NCBI GenBank assembly: GCA_003117195.1
Contig: BDSI01000031.1
Span: 843,501-907,500, forward strand
From: Eudorina sp. 2006-703-Eu-15
Taxonomy: Eukaryota > Chlorophyta > Chlorophyceae > Chlamydomonadales > Volvocaceae
DNA length: 64,000 bases
Direction of reading: 5' to 3'
The position numbers were made by a program, and so were the translations under genes. The notes below the pieces were generated by a model. That model did no database searches. It was not told the DNA's origin and saw nothing but the letters and a program-made list of their open reading frames with translations. This document shows positions 37,101 to 49,900 of this stretch, in pieces. The stretch's first letter is position 1; the number at the start of each line of letters is the position of its first letter.

Positions 37101-37532
37101 ATCAAGCCGATATATGGGCTCGTAAAACGATCGTCACAAAACTGCGTATAGCACTGGCAGTTGAAAGAACCTGCGTCAAGGATACCGTGTCAGAGAACCG
37201 TTGCGGATATTCCGCAACATCGTCCATGTGTGCCGAACACCCCACGTCCTCACCACATGCACTGATCCCAACGGGAACGCACCGCCGGGCGGCGCGGCTT
37301 ACTAGATGGTTTCGTTCCAGGTCCTTTGAGGCGCCTTGTCCCGCTGTCGGTTCTCGTGTATCTGACGCCCAGGGCGGAGTACGAGGAGGGCGACTTGCCG
37401 CCGTCACTCCCGGCACGGCCGCTGAAGTCCAATGGACACCAAAGCCCATCCCACGGCGCTGGTCAGCAGGACACTACGCAGCCCCCAGCGGCGCAGGTTC
37501 ACGCCCAGCCAGCCATCACGATGACGGAGTGA
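34147..37532 (+). CDS. MYND zinc finger + CS (p23/NudC-like) domain protein, 334 residues
   Basis: Nine exons, all joining in phase: 34147-34192, 34280-34359, 34662-34785, 35014-35115, 35276-35340, 35767-35843, 36142-36335, 36913-37069, 37373-37532. The N-terminal MYND finger (about residues 13-52) is complete: CANC, CSRC, FCSMKC, then YWPFHRQSC supplying the last His and Cys. A charged helical linker follows (DEVERLERA, LEREREEAMQ, MMSRQDRAWSAIAVEHG). A CS domain (about 166-262) opens with YKWTQNQSHVYVYVRL and ends with GVLHIQLLKV and WWRSLW, as in NudC/p23 proteins, which act as Hsp90 co-chaperones or client-folding factors. The last 50 residues are Pro/Gln-rich. MYND and CS together occur in animal USP19, but no protease is present here. 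It probably acts in protein folding or complex assembly in the cytosol; the specific client is unknown. Confidence 0.9.
36626..36760. repeat. Dispersed repeat copy 1 (TGAA)n-GTTACAGCGGACC
   Basis: Starts with TGAATGAATGAA-type sequence, then GTTACAGCGGACC and, after an insertion, ATACCAGGGTAAGCCCC. It shares this order with 52238-52309. It lies in the intron between exons 7 and 8 of the MYND-CS gene. The reverse strand ends in TGTAAC followed by a CATT-type tail, as expected for the 3' end of a retroposon. Confidence 0.6.
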
Positions 37533-40043
37533 GACTGTGAGACTATGCCTGGCAAATCAAGGGGCAGCGCCGTCACGTATCCATCCCCCGCCGCATGCAC
37601 CGGTGTGGCAGCTGCCACAAACGCACATGCTGGTCTCGTGGTACGCAACGGCGATTCTGCGTTGCCCACGCAAGTACATGAACGATTGAGTGTTGCAGCG
37701 GACCCCAAATGGCAATCGATCAGCGTCAACCGAACCTCTGCGGGGCCCCGCCGTCAATGTAAGGATTTGGAGTGTGCGGCCCCCTGGGTCCTCCCTCCTC
37801 GTTTACTGGTGCGGCCGCCGGGCGGCGCAGCCAGCAGATTCCCAGAGAGAGGTGCCGTCTGGGTGCATCCCAGCTGGGAGCCCATCGGCTTGGTGCCGCG
37901 TTGAATGTGCCTTGATTTGACGTGGGCGTACTCGACCAAGCTGCGTGTTGCAGCTTTGAACACACTCAACTGGTTTGATCAGTTTTATGGTTGTTCACTT
38001 CGTGTCATGCCTGTAAACATCAAGGCACATGCCTGAACACCTACCGCCGCACCATTTCTATCTGCTGCACCCACGATTTTGACAGTACGGTGCGTGCGTC
38101 GAGGCCGGCACGGCCCGATGATGTGCGGGGCCGGCAGCCTTGCTTGATGTGATAACAAGCAACCAAGCCTTGCCATACCGTACTAAGTGTTGCCGTATTC
38201 GCACGTCAAAGGCCAAGTACAAGTTTACATGTATACACACGCACAGCCAACCCAAGTTTGACGCCATACATGCCTGCCCATCGGTATGTACATGCTTCCA
38301 TCCCGATGACCCTTGTGCGCGGCCCCCAAGCGTGTGCTGACCACAGCCACGCACCATGTCCGTCAGCGACACGTACGTAAGCGACACAGAGAGTGCGCCC
38401 TCTTGCTGCGCGACCTATGTATGGGCACCCGAGTCAATGTGTGCGCGTACCAGCGCGTACGCTTACGTGCGTACGTGTGCATGTGTATCTGCATGTCCGC
38501 ACACCCCCAGCAGGCATGCACGCGCACATACACGGCAAATAAAGCTTCGCTCGTTCGTTCATCTATCACTCGCTGCAAGCAGCACACCCACCTACATATG
38601 TACGTTAACCTTAATTTGTTGAGCGGTGGCCTAGAAGCAAGATCGAATAAAGGCAATGCGGCAACCCGACGGCGTCGAGCGAGCGGTACGCCCGCTCCAA
38701 ACAGCACAAATCGAGTACATCAGTGCGCATGTCCGCGACGCATACCTGCCGTGCGCGGTAGCACCAGCAGCAAGCACGTACACCGCGAGCGTTTTCATCT
38801 GCCCAGCCATCGATCAATGCCTCGGTGCGTATTCGTATGTGCGAATGTGCAGCGCACCAGGCGCATGAACTCTTTGCAACCGGCACGCCATCAGGCCGCA
38901 GCCTGCCACACGCAGGCGTCAGCAGTATTATCGGGAGCGAGTAGCAACGATCGACCACGAAACAAGCACATTGCTGCTGCGAGACGCTAGCCAGCAGTGA
39001 TCTACCTTCAGCATACATGTGTATGTGCTCGCTATAGTCTGCTGGGGCCCTGCCCCACGCAACTTACTGTTCATGCACAAGTGGTAATTTATTCACAGCG
39101 AGCCCCCGAACTTGCCAAATAAAGACGCAACAAATGCATGGCAAACCAGGACAGACCACCAGCAGCGAGCTGTTTGCAACAGCGGAATAATAAAGGATCG
39201 TGACTTATTGGCTTATCGTGCACCGACGCGCCTCGAGGCACATCTATCTTATCTATCTATCGTCGCCAGGCAGCATGTGCGTGTCGTACCCCCGGTTCAC
39301 AACAAAATCTCATCACCACGGCGCAATTATGATGTAACTAAGACTGAAAAGGCTCAACAGACCAACAAAAACAGATTTATGATACCTGCTCCCGCCATGT
39401 GCATATCAACCCTACCACCCTCCTTGCTTACTTATGACACGCACGTCCACAGTCTGCTTGACTGTACATTGTGTGTGGGCTCTGTCGACGAGTGGTTGCT
39501 TGTTATGTAGCAGGGCTGGCGAGGCAGATAGACGAAAAAATAAATAGATAGATAGGTATGAACATTTTTAAATATGTAGGTAGGCAGGCCCGGTGGTCGA
39601 ATGAGGTCTTCGCCCCAACGGAGCATACAACGCGTTCGTACCATTCGTCAATCGTTCGGGTGCATTAAAGTAGATAGGTATCGTAGCCACTACGCGTGCG
39701 TGCGTGCTTTGTAAATGTGCACCGGCCTAGACCTATCTAGCCAGGACTGCATGTAGAAGAAGGACGGCTGCCAAAGCATCGGCACATACACATCAGGCCG
39801 CTGTCAGGAACCACTTTTCATCTTCATTAAGCAAGTGGTGCAGTAAGAACTGGTAGCATTTCTTTCAGCGAGCGAAGCTGGCAACCACCGCGTGCGACGG
39901 GGCCAGCAGCCGCGCTCAGTTTGCCTCCAACGAAAATGGGATAGGAGCGTGTGAACGGCTTGCTGGCTTATCATCACCATCTACTGCTGACAACCCTGCC
40001 CCATCGCCGCTACCTCAACATCGATCCGGGTGAGCGCGGCTGC
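37533..40043. other. Convergent intergenic region with simple repeats
   Basis: It lies between the stop of the plus-strand MYND-CS gene and that of the minus-strand SRCR gene. Short GATA/TATC-type runs occur near 39240-39262 and, inverted, near 39535-39560. Alternating GTGC/GTAC-rich stretches lie at 38.4-38.6 kb. A 20-base stretch at 37695-37714 resembles the GTTACAGCGGACCCC part of the dispersed repeat. No supportable coding frame. Confidence 0.45.
37758..37762 (+). terminator. Candidate poly(A) signal of the MYND-CS gene
   Basis: TGTAA, 226 bases past the stop, the first on this strand. Confidence 0.6.
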
Positions 40044-40984
40044 TCAGCGAACCACTTCCACGCGTTCTGGTTGCGCTTCTTGTGCCGGTTTCACATAGGC
40101 CTCTTCAGCTCTTCTCGCTGCTTGTCCTCGGCCGGCGTTGGCGCGGGCGCCACCACGGCTTCTGCGACACCCGCAGCGGGTGCTCCAAGCGTAGTACACA
40201 GCCGTAACCGTGATTGGCACGACCGCCCTGAGGAAGAGGAAGATCACCTGCGGGGCAAGGAAATAAAGACATATATACAGCGGCCGGCACAGCAGCAGGC
40301 CCGCGCGCGGGAGTTGGTCGGTAGTAGTGGTAATAAGTACATACTGCCGAAGCGTATCGAAGCGTTGTGAAGTAGGTGTCGTACGTAGGAGTCAAGAGTC
40401 AACGACCAAGTAAATAAATGCGTGGGTTATGATAGGCCCTTCAAGCCCGTGAACCCCGGCCACGGGCAGCTGCGTGCTGCCATCCATCTAGCAGGTACCT
40501 GCCTTGATTGTCTGCTCTAGCTACATCGATCCATGTACAGTACGTTCCCTCATAAGGCTCCCAGGTGCACACAAACCTGGGTTGCCAGGACGACTATCTC
40601 GAAGAGGAACATGGCGTCACAGAGACTGTGTGTCAAGTCACCGTGGCGGTCGCCTTGCTGGCTGCTGTCCACAGGATCTTTCGTTGGCGACGACGACGTC
40701 ACTGACGCTACGAGTCGGTCAACTGTTTTCATTGGCGTCCCGCCCACCACCGACAAGACGACCAGGCACGCGCAGATGGCCGCCTCCAAGGAGAAGCAGG
40801 CCACCTCCACACAGAAGAACAACACATTTTTGTAGGGGAATATGACGATGACGTACACAACGAAGGCGATTTTCACCAGCAGGACAGATGCGTTGGCGGC
40901 GATGGCGGGATAAGTGGCTGGCTGCATGCCCAAGGCCGGCTGCAGTCCCAGGAGCACAGCCGGCAACAGCGCGTTCAGCAGCAC
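40044..40984 (-). other. Second membrane block and C-terminus of the SRCR receptor
   Basis: Exons 40984-40577 and 40247-40044. Hydrophobic segments include LLNALLPAVLLGL, VLLVKIAFVVYVIVIF, VLFFCVEVACFSLEAAICACL and FLFEIVVLATQVIFLFLRAV. The last reads across the splice junction in frame. It ends in a basic/acidic tail with RAEEAYVKPAQEAQ. Confidence 0.82.
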
Positions 40985-43900
40985 CTGCGCGTGACGACAA
41001 CACATGCACAGCGGTAACAATGTTCGCCATGTCTGGTGCGCATGGCGGCTATGCGCATAAAAAAAATAACGCAAACAGACTGCAACGGGATGATAGCAGT
41101 ACTAATAATGACAAGAAAAATTATAGTAATGATAACTTAATTGAACATAAACAATTAGGCCGCAACAGTAACAACAATATTTTAGTTATATAATAATAAA
41201 ATAACAACGTATAACAATGATGAGCATCAATCACTACAATGATAATAATAACAATGATAATACCGCCATAAATCCTTGTTTAACCGATGACGGAACGTTC
41301 CCGTCACTTGACTGCGAACTCACCGCAAGGTAAAAGCTGCTGCCCAGAACCTTGTCCCCTCGGTACTCCTCGAAAAGCATCCCAAAGCGATCATACACCT
41401 CGCTTCGGGCCATCAAGGAACGGGCATCCGGGTCCAGCTCCCCTACAGCTGCCGCCGCCACCGATGCTGCCATGCTGCTGTCCTTTTGTTGCTTCTGCTG
41501 CTTATGCACGGCGCTAGCCTCACCGCTGCTCCCCATGAGCAACTGTGGTGTTATCTCCTGTTTGCTGTCCGGCTCAAGGCCTTCTTCCTCGTTTTCCTCC
41601 ACCAACTGCAGTGCATCCCTCCGGGGGACTGTAGGCTCAGCTGCGAGCAGCAACTGCTCAGCGTTTTGCGGCTGCACCAAATATGTGCACCCGCTCACTG
41701 CTACAGGGCCCTGATGGACGTTCGTGCTGGCTGCAGGAGCAGCAGCAGCAGGCGGCTGGGATGGAGCCTCCAAATCGTCTCCGGTGCTCGAGCAAGCCAA
41801 GACTGGTGTGGAACGGGACTTCAGGTCCAACAGCCCTGGGAAGTGGTGGTGCTGGTGGTGCTGGCGGCTCCCAGCACTGCTGTTGCCTCGGCTGTTGTTA
41901 ACACTCCGGCTGCCAGCTGCTGCTGCTAAACCCCCACTGCAGCCATCGTTCGAGCCCGCCATCGTTACCGTTAGATGCTTGACATCCAGCAGCAGTTGAT
42001 GATCATCACTCGCTCGGCGCTGCTGCTGCTGCTGCTGTTGCCAGATATGACCACCACTGCAGCTGCCGCTGCTGGTCTTGCAAGTCATCGAGCCCATCAC
42101 CGTCGCCGACTTTGAGGACGTTGAGCCAATTGCACTGGCCGACGTCGGTCGCTGTGGTGGCAACGACTGGTGAAACGGACGAGGAGCTAGAGCAGTGTTC
42201 GCTTGGGGATACATGGCGCAATCGTTCTTGCTGTAGCGATGATCGCCGTACCTTGCTTCAGCCTCCGGCTGGCCTGTAAGGCAAGTGGTGGTCAGCTGGG
42301 CTGCAACTGCTGCGTCCTCCAAATATCCATCAGGCGCCTTGCCGCATGCTAAAATGATGCCGCTATCCAGGCATTCCGCAGCATGTTCGTCTGGGCCCGC
42401 CAGCAAGACACTGCAGCTGCCGTTTTCGCCCTGCATGGGCACCAGCAGCGGCGCGTCCGCCTGCGGGGCTGCTGCTGATGAGTACGGCGGCAGCTGATAA
42501 CTTCCTTGCCCCTGTTGTGGTGGTGATGGCGCCCGTTGGTATACAGCAGCGCTCTGTCGTCGACTACCATTTTGGCCGGCTGATGTTGAGCCGAGGCTAC
42601 AGGATGGAGGTTGTGGTGCCACGGGAACGCAGGCAGCACCGCTCGAAGTCAGCGAGGAAGATGGCAGGGGCGTGAGGAAAGGTGAAGACGCGGACAAGGA
42701 GCTGGGCTTCGACAGGCTGCAAGCGGTCGAAAATCCAAGCGGCTGCTGGGAGCACTCAACGGGCTCACCCCGCCGCTGTTCCGTTGCCAAGCAGCCACTG
42801 CCATCGCCGCTGTCCCTGCTGTCCCTGCTGGATGTCCTCACGTCTCGTGACTCTGCCCCTGATGACGCCCCGCTTGTCATTCCTGCACGCGATACAGCAA
42901 CGCCATGGACGCCCAAACTGCCGCTACCCGCTGCTGAATGACCGACGCTGCCATTTCTAACACCCTGTCCTGCCACCACATCTACCGAGGGAGTCGAAGG
43001 TCCAGCAGTGGCAGTGGAAGCTTTGAACGACGACGGCGGCGTGCACTGTGGCTCTTGCCCCAGCGAATATCGCCAAGGTGGTTGCACCCTTCGACTGCAC
43101 TGGCCTTGCTGTGCATCGCTGCTCCAACAGCGGGCGCAACTATTGTTGTTGTTGTTGCTGCTGCTGCTTGCACCTCCAGCCCGCGACCCCACGGCTACCG
43201 TGGGCGGCAGCCCGCTACCACCGGGGCCCTGTGCATCCAAGGGTCGCAGGGATGATGGCTTGTACGGCTGAACTGAGCTGGACCCGTTGTGATGTGTCAA
43301 CATGCTGCCGGGCTGCTGCATGTAACATTGCTGCCTCCGGGCAGCAGCTCCAGCAGCAGGGGTGTAGGATACAGCGCTTTGCTTCACAGCATCAGAACCA
43401 TTACTGGCAGCATCATTAGCTGTGGCTGCGGCTGCGTCCAGAAACGTCAACATGTCATCGCCGTCGTCTTGCTTCTCATCCAAGCGTGCTGGCCCTACCG
43501 CATCCACATCCATGTAGGCGTTATTGAACGTCCACACCCGCTCAAAGGAATATGGGGTGGCAGGCTTCAGGGTCGGAGATCTCCAAGCGAAGTGGTTGGG
43601 CCGATCGAGGCCGTCTTCAGCAGCACTACCACCCACAGCACCCGCACGGCCGCCGCCTGTATTGCCAGTGTCGTCATCACCGCCCCCACGCGACGAGGAG
43701 GTGGAGCCCGATCGCTGACAGCGCTGACGCATGTTCGAGGTGGTGATGAGAGGGTCTGCGGCGAATGACTGTTCGGCGTCCGTCAGTCCAGGAGCCGTGA
43801 CTGCTGCGATGCCCGCCACAGAGCACCCACTGGGCTGCTGGAGAGCAATAGAACCGTCGCCCATGCTGTTACGGGCCGCGACTGCGGTTGTGCAGATCAA

Positions 43901-46900
43901 GGGTTTCTCTGCAGCCCCTGCCAACAGTGCATGTGACGAGGATGTCGCCTGCTGCTGCTGCTGCTGGGTGTAGCTGCTGCAGCTGTCCCAGCTGGTAACC
44001 TCCGCCTTCAGCTGCATGTCGTCAAAGAGGGGCTCATCGGCGATGGGAAAGCGCTGCTGAGCGGGTGACTCACACTCCGCAGGGCTGCGAGGCTGCGCTG
44101 CAGGTGCGATGCGCAGAGGAGGGAGGCAAGGCGGTGGGGCAGGCGGCGCCGGTGGCGGCGGTGGTAGCGGAGGCGGCGGCAGCATCATCCCGGCGTCGTA
44201 ACGAAACCCTCCAGCAGCCGAGACCGGTGTGCCTGCTGTGCGCGACAAACAGGATGGCAGTTAGTCGGTGATTAGTACAGCTGCAGGCATGCCAGTCCAT
44301 GCCAAACATTAGCAGACGCGTACCTGCCCTTCCCATTCCAAGGGGCGCTCCGGCCGTGAGCTGCTGTACTCTAAAGGAGCTGGGACGCCCCGCAGCCGCT
44401 GCCACCTGCTGCTGCTGCTGCCGACGCTGGGCCGACTGTGCCCGAGGGTCGGCACGGCCAGCATCTGCCGGGTTGACAATCACAGCAGAGCGACCCCCAC
44501 AATCGGTGCCAAGGCTGACAGCTTCCGTGGACCAGGATACCGGCGGGGGCGGCAGCGGTTGACCCGTCACAGCGGAGTCGCCACAGGTCGGTGCCGCAAC
44601 AGCAGCGTTAGCAACACCAGCCGCAGCGAGCGTTGACATAGTGCTTGATCCGTCATTAACTAAACGAGTACCCGGATGCTCTCCTAGCTGTGGCGAAGTT
44701 GTTGCCGCAACAGCAAGCGTGGAAGGTATGGATGTAGAAGCTGCAGCAGGGTTCACCGATTGCGCTTGCTTGCAGTCCTGCTTGACCCCGGCCCCCGTCG
44801 CGGCTGTTAGCGTTGGGTCAGGCCGGGCTGCGGCAGATGCGGCGGTGGCGGCTGCCTTTGGGTACAAGCAACGAGCTGCCGCACGGAAGCTCACACCTGC
44901 GAGTGGTTCGTTCGGTTGCAGGCGTTATCACGGTGGTTGACGGTGGGGAGGTTGTAGTATCCTGGGTATGTACCATGAGATGTCCATCATGGACATCTGC
45001 CGATCGGTCCATTCTTTATGGCGCGAAACAACAGAGGTTTACTGTTCAGTCATCAGCAGGCTCAAGAACATATTGCGAACATGTAACGGTTATAGAAAAT
45101 ACATGTCTACCAGCTTGCAAACCCCCACCTACCTTACTGTGCAGACACAGCATGTAAGGCATTTGTTTAGTACCAGATCCGCGCCGTTTACCTACCAGCC
45201 TGCACGTAATGGCGAGTGAGGTGGGTGTCCAACTTCGCTGAGCGGATTTCTTCCCCGGTGGGTCGATTCCAGTGGCCCAAATTGAGCTTGTCCCACAGCC
45301 TCATAATGGCGGCGTCACGAAGGGGCTTCACGCCGGCGGGCATTGCGGAGGCCGTGTGAGTTGCTGCACCGGGCGTCGTATTCGTCACGCTGGCAGCAGC
45401 AGCGGTGGCCGTGGCGGGGCCGTGCGGTGACGTGCCTTTCGTTTGCAACCCTGCAGCAGCCGCCGCCCCACGACCTCGCTTCTCGTACTCCAACCCCAGC
45501 GTGGCGCGCCCGGTGTGAATCCGGACCTGCAGGCGCGCGGCGGGCGAGTTCGGCTGTCGAAGTGCCATCGATCGACATACAGTGTACGTAGCGTCGTGCA
45601 TGGTTGCGCGATTATAAACATTCTTGCACGGCGGATCTTACTAAGTGATCAAGAAAGATGGCGGCAGCAGCGAGCGGCAACATTTGCCACTAGTGATCAC
45701 ACAGCTTGATAAGGAATATAAAGCAGCGTGGTGGTGAAAACACAGGAATAACAATTCCGGGACCATAATGAGGTGTATGCACGCGCAGCGCAGTGTGTCA
45801 GTACCTGTAAAACCATGTGGTGTAACGGCATGCTGTGTTCTTGCTTACAACTGGTTAATCAATCGTAATCACACAGCAAGATGCCGTTGCTTTGTGTTGC
45901 GGTAGCGAGCCCAGCAGCGCATCCATACATGTTGTGCGTGTGCCGCGCTCACCACTGCCCATGCCATAGCGATGAGGTAAGAAAGTAAAAACGGCACCAC
46001 CAGGGCTCCCACCACTAGCGGCAGAGGGCGGCCCGTGCCCCCGCCAACCGCCAGCAGCACGGTGGCGGCGTTTGCCAGTGGCACCAGGGCGATCCGGGCG
46101 ACAACGAGCTCCAGGAAGGGAACCACCAGCAGGCTGGGCAGGCCCAGGCGACTGCGCGAGACATGCATGGGCGGAACACCAAACGCCATCCATCCTTATC
46201 GATGCCTGAGTATCGCGGCGCCGCACCAATCAGTACAAGAATGCTTCGCGCAATCGTACGTGCAGCGGTGCGTACGGCAGTTTGTTTGCAACTCTCTCCG
46301 TACCCTCACCGCCGCTGCTTCCTGACCTTGCCAGCTAGCTTCAGTAGTCTCCCCACAACGCACGTAGCCGGCTGCTGCTATCTCAGCAGGCTTTCGTTCC
46401 TCGCTGTCCTCCCTCCCTTTGAAAAATACAGTGCAATCGGTCCGTCCCCGCCCCATCTACTACCGCTCAATGCATGGCCTGTCACAATGTTGCACCAAAC
46501 TGCGTATATGTAGTGGCGTGTATCAAAGCATGCCGTCGCGGGCCGTACATACCTCAGCCAGCCCCATTTGCCGTACACAAGTAAGACGGCCCAATGGCCC
46601 AAGGGTACTGTCGCCAATAGTGCGCCCGAGATAACCACCTGACTGTAGGCGTCGGCCAGGCGGCTGCGAACATCGACTTTGCGCGATACCAGAATCACCC
46701 AGCGGAGGTTCGTGTTCACCTGGCGAGGAGGCAGCCGCGCGCGGCAAACACAGCACGCGCAGCAGGCGCACATGAATCGATCATCACAAAGCAGCAGCTG
46801 CTGTAAAAGGCCACCGAAGATCATCTTTAGGAATCCGCTGTTATAACATTTAATTCGAAATTTGGAATAATGCATACGGACATATGTTTGGCAGGGAGTG

Positions 46901-49900
46901 TAGGGGACCACAACGCGTGTGTCTCTACGTAGACCTGTATATATGTGCATCAACCCAGCCGTCAGACCAAGCAATTATTATGTGTATACTTGTCGATCAT
47001 TAATCCCAGATTACCGTATGCAAGAGATAAACACACCTCCAGGTAATTTGCCGATAGGTTCGCCGCAGCAGTGCTGGTCAGCGGAAAGAACTGCATGTGG
47101 CTGAGGAACGTGGTGAGGGCCGTGGCGGCCTGGACGGCCCCAACGCCCCCGATCCCGCTCGCAGCGGCGGCCGCGCCGCCGCCGCTGCTGCCGGCGGCGG
47201 CCGCCATGCTTCCTGCGACGCTGGCCGCGATGGAAGCCGCAACGGCCGTAGCCACGGCTGTAGCGGTGACAGCGGTCACGGCATCGCTGCTGGCGTTGAT
47301 GTTTATTGCGCCGAGTACTGAGCTGGTGCCCGATGCGTGGGAGCTGTTGCCATCGTCGCCTGATGGCACGCACGACATATTTGAAATATGATCAGCAGCA
47401 TGCCCTGCATACATGCGTGCATAATTACTGTCCGTGCGTAGCGAATAAATCACAATTCGCAGGCCACGCAGGCATCTGGGATGAAAGCCAGAACGATTGA
47501 TGACTAGAAGTCGCAGTAGTCATGTCATCCGCCAACGGCGGCGGCGCCGATCGCCTTTGAATGCACCAACCCTTACCGACAGGACAGGATACGCCGACTG
47601 TGGAATTCATGCCCACACCGTCGGACAGTTGGATGTCGTCTCGGAGGTAGGCCGCGCACTGGGGCAGCAGCCTTGTCTCAGTCCCACTGCTGCAGTTGAA
47701 ACGTGCTGACAACAGTGGACCCTGCACGCCGCCACCGAAGAGCGTGCCCGCCTCGTTTACGGCCACCCCGCCCGATGGAAAGCCCATTTGTCGGCACACC
47801 AACGAGGCCGCTCGATCGTCAAAGTAGGTCCCAGATACGTGGCTGAGGCCGCTGTAGAGGCTGACCCATATCCCTGCCGGGCAGACCTGCAGTATGCCCG
47901 CCCTCACAGCGGATCCATTCGCCGCCACCACGGGGCCTCCTCCGGATGAGCTGCCGTTGACCAGGCGGAGCTCGCCGGCAGAGCACTCGGTTGCTGCGTG
48001 AGTATCAGGTCAGTGACCAGGCGCAGGGTTGATGCAACAATGGGCAGAACAACAAGCAACACAGGCACAAGGAATCCTTGCGGGCGGGGGGCTGGGCGTG
48101 ACGGTGGGATCATCCGTGATTATCGACTATCGACGGAGTATGCATGCTTATTGCGTGTGCGGGGAATGCGCGCTCCAGCGCACAGCAACAGACAGTCGCA
48201 AATAATAATAATATTTTTTAGTATTTTCATGCGAAGGCGCAACCCTATTGCCGACACGTCAGCACCGCTCCTAGTCGCTCGTGCCTACCGTCGCGGCATT
48301 CAAGTGCGGCGTGGGCGAGGGTGTAGGAAGTGCTGATGTCGCGTTCGATGGTGTAGCTTGCGGAAGCACACTTGCACTCCAGCAAGCGGTCCTCAGTTCC
48401 ATTGCAGGCCAGGTTCAGGCCGATGACAGCTCCGAATAGTGGCGCTGTCGTCTGGCCCCGCGAGACACCTGCCAAGTAGCTCGCGGCACCCCAGCCAAAC
48501 TGCCGGCACGCCACTCTCGCTGTCTGTAGTATTGGTATGAAGTTACTATATTCGGAAGATCTTAGGTCCAGCGTGGACCAGTGGCCGGAGTAAAACATTT
48601 GCAGGACTCCGAAATGGGAACCCGGGAGTCCAGAGCCGCCCGCCGCCGGGGCCAATCGTACTTGGCCTTCAACACCCGCCGATTCTTTTTGTGCGCGGGA
48701 AGGGAAAAATGATCGTGAGGGCAAACATTGTTGATCTTTACATGTATGTGCTGGTCATCATTGGATAAAATAGGGTACGTTGGCGCCGACCGAGGTTTAG
48801 GAATTAGAGTAAAGCATGGACGCCAAATAAGCTGAACAAAGAGGGGAGGTCATAAACACCCTGTCGCCAGCATCAAACGAAGGGTTACACTCATGGATCG
48901 CGCAATATCATAGGGATACACTTCAATTTTCACCCCTTGCCTGCAGCGCCTGCAGTTCGTTATTACACGGTCTCAGCGTCGAATGGATGGGGCGTTCCTG
49001 ACCGTTACAGGACACACATACACTCGCGCTGATCATTCGGCCGGGTTTAGCTAGGACACGCAATCAGAATGCATGGAGGCACATCGGTTTGCGTGGCACG
49101 GCTGGGCCAGCCACCTACCGCAGTAAGCGCCAATGGATTTGCGCGTGCCGTTGTAGGTGGCGCTGCTGAACGTGTATGAGCTGTAGTCGATCGCCATGTA
49201 GCAGTCTGCCAGCCGCGCCTCCGTTCCGGTGCAGTTCACCAGCGCCGCAAGCATGTTGGCAGGCGGCGCCGCCACCCCACCACCAAAATTGGAGCCGGCG
49301 TCATTCACGATGACGCCGGTGCCCCAACCCAGCTGCCGACACACCACCAGCGCCACTTGGTGATCGAAGGAACCGTAACCGCTGCTAATGGACTGCTGGT
49401 GGTTGTCGGCGAACACGCTCCATCGGCCGTCCTTGCAGAAAACGATCACCCCACCTGCCGGAGCGCCGTCCGCGGGGGCGGCTGTGCGGATCACGTTGCC
49501 GTTGCTGACCAGGCGCACCTCGCCGTCGGTACATTCTGGTGCTGCAGTGCGTGCATTTTAACACGAACATGCATACACAGATAGATCAAGCTTGCCATGC
49601 GTAGCTGTTGATCGCAAAGAGCAATGCAACCACACGCCAGCCACACACCAGGCAAATGCGTGTTGTGTAATGCGCTGCACTTTGCATGCACACATGTTCA
49701 ATCTTGACAGCAGGCTTAAGACTTGAGGAGGTATGGCTCGATTATTGCAAGCCTATGCATGGATCGGGGCATCCAGCTCTCTTCACCACCCCCTGCATGC
49801 GCGGTTTTGCAGCTCGCACCCATTGTCCCGAGCGACGACGTACGTACTCACCGTCGCATATGACGCCCATCGTGGCATTCGTTGCGTTCCCGTTCACCGA

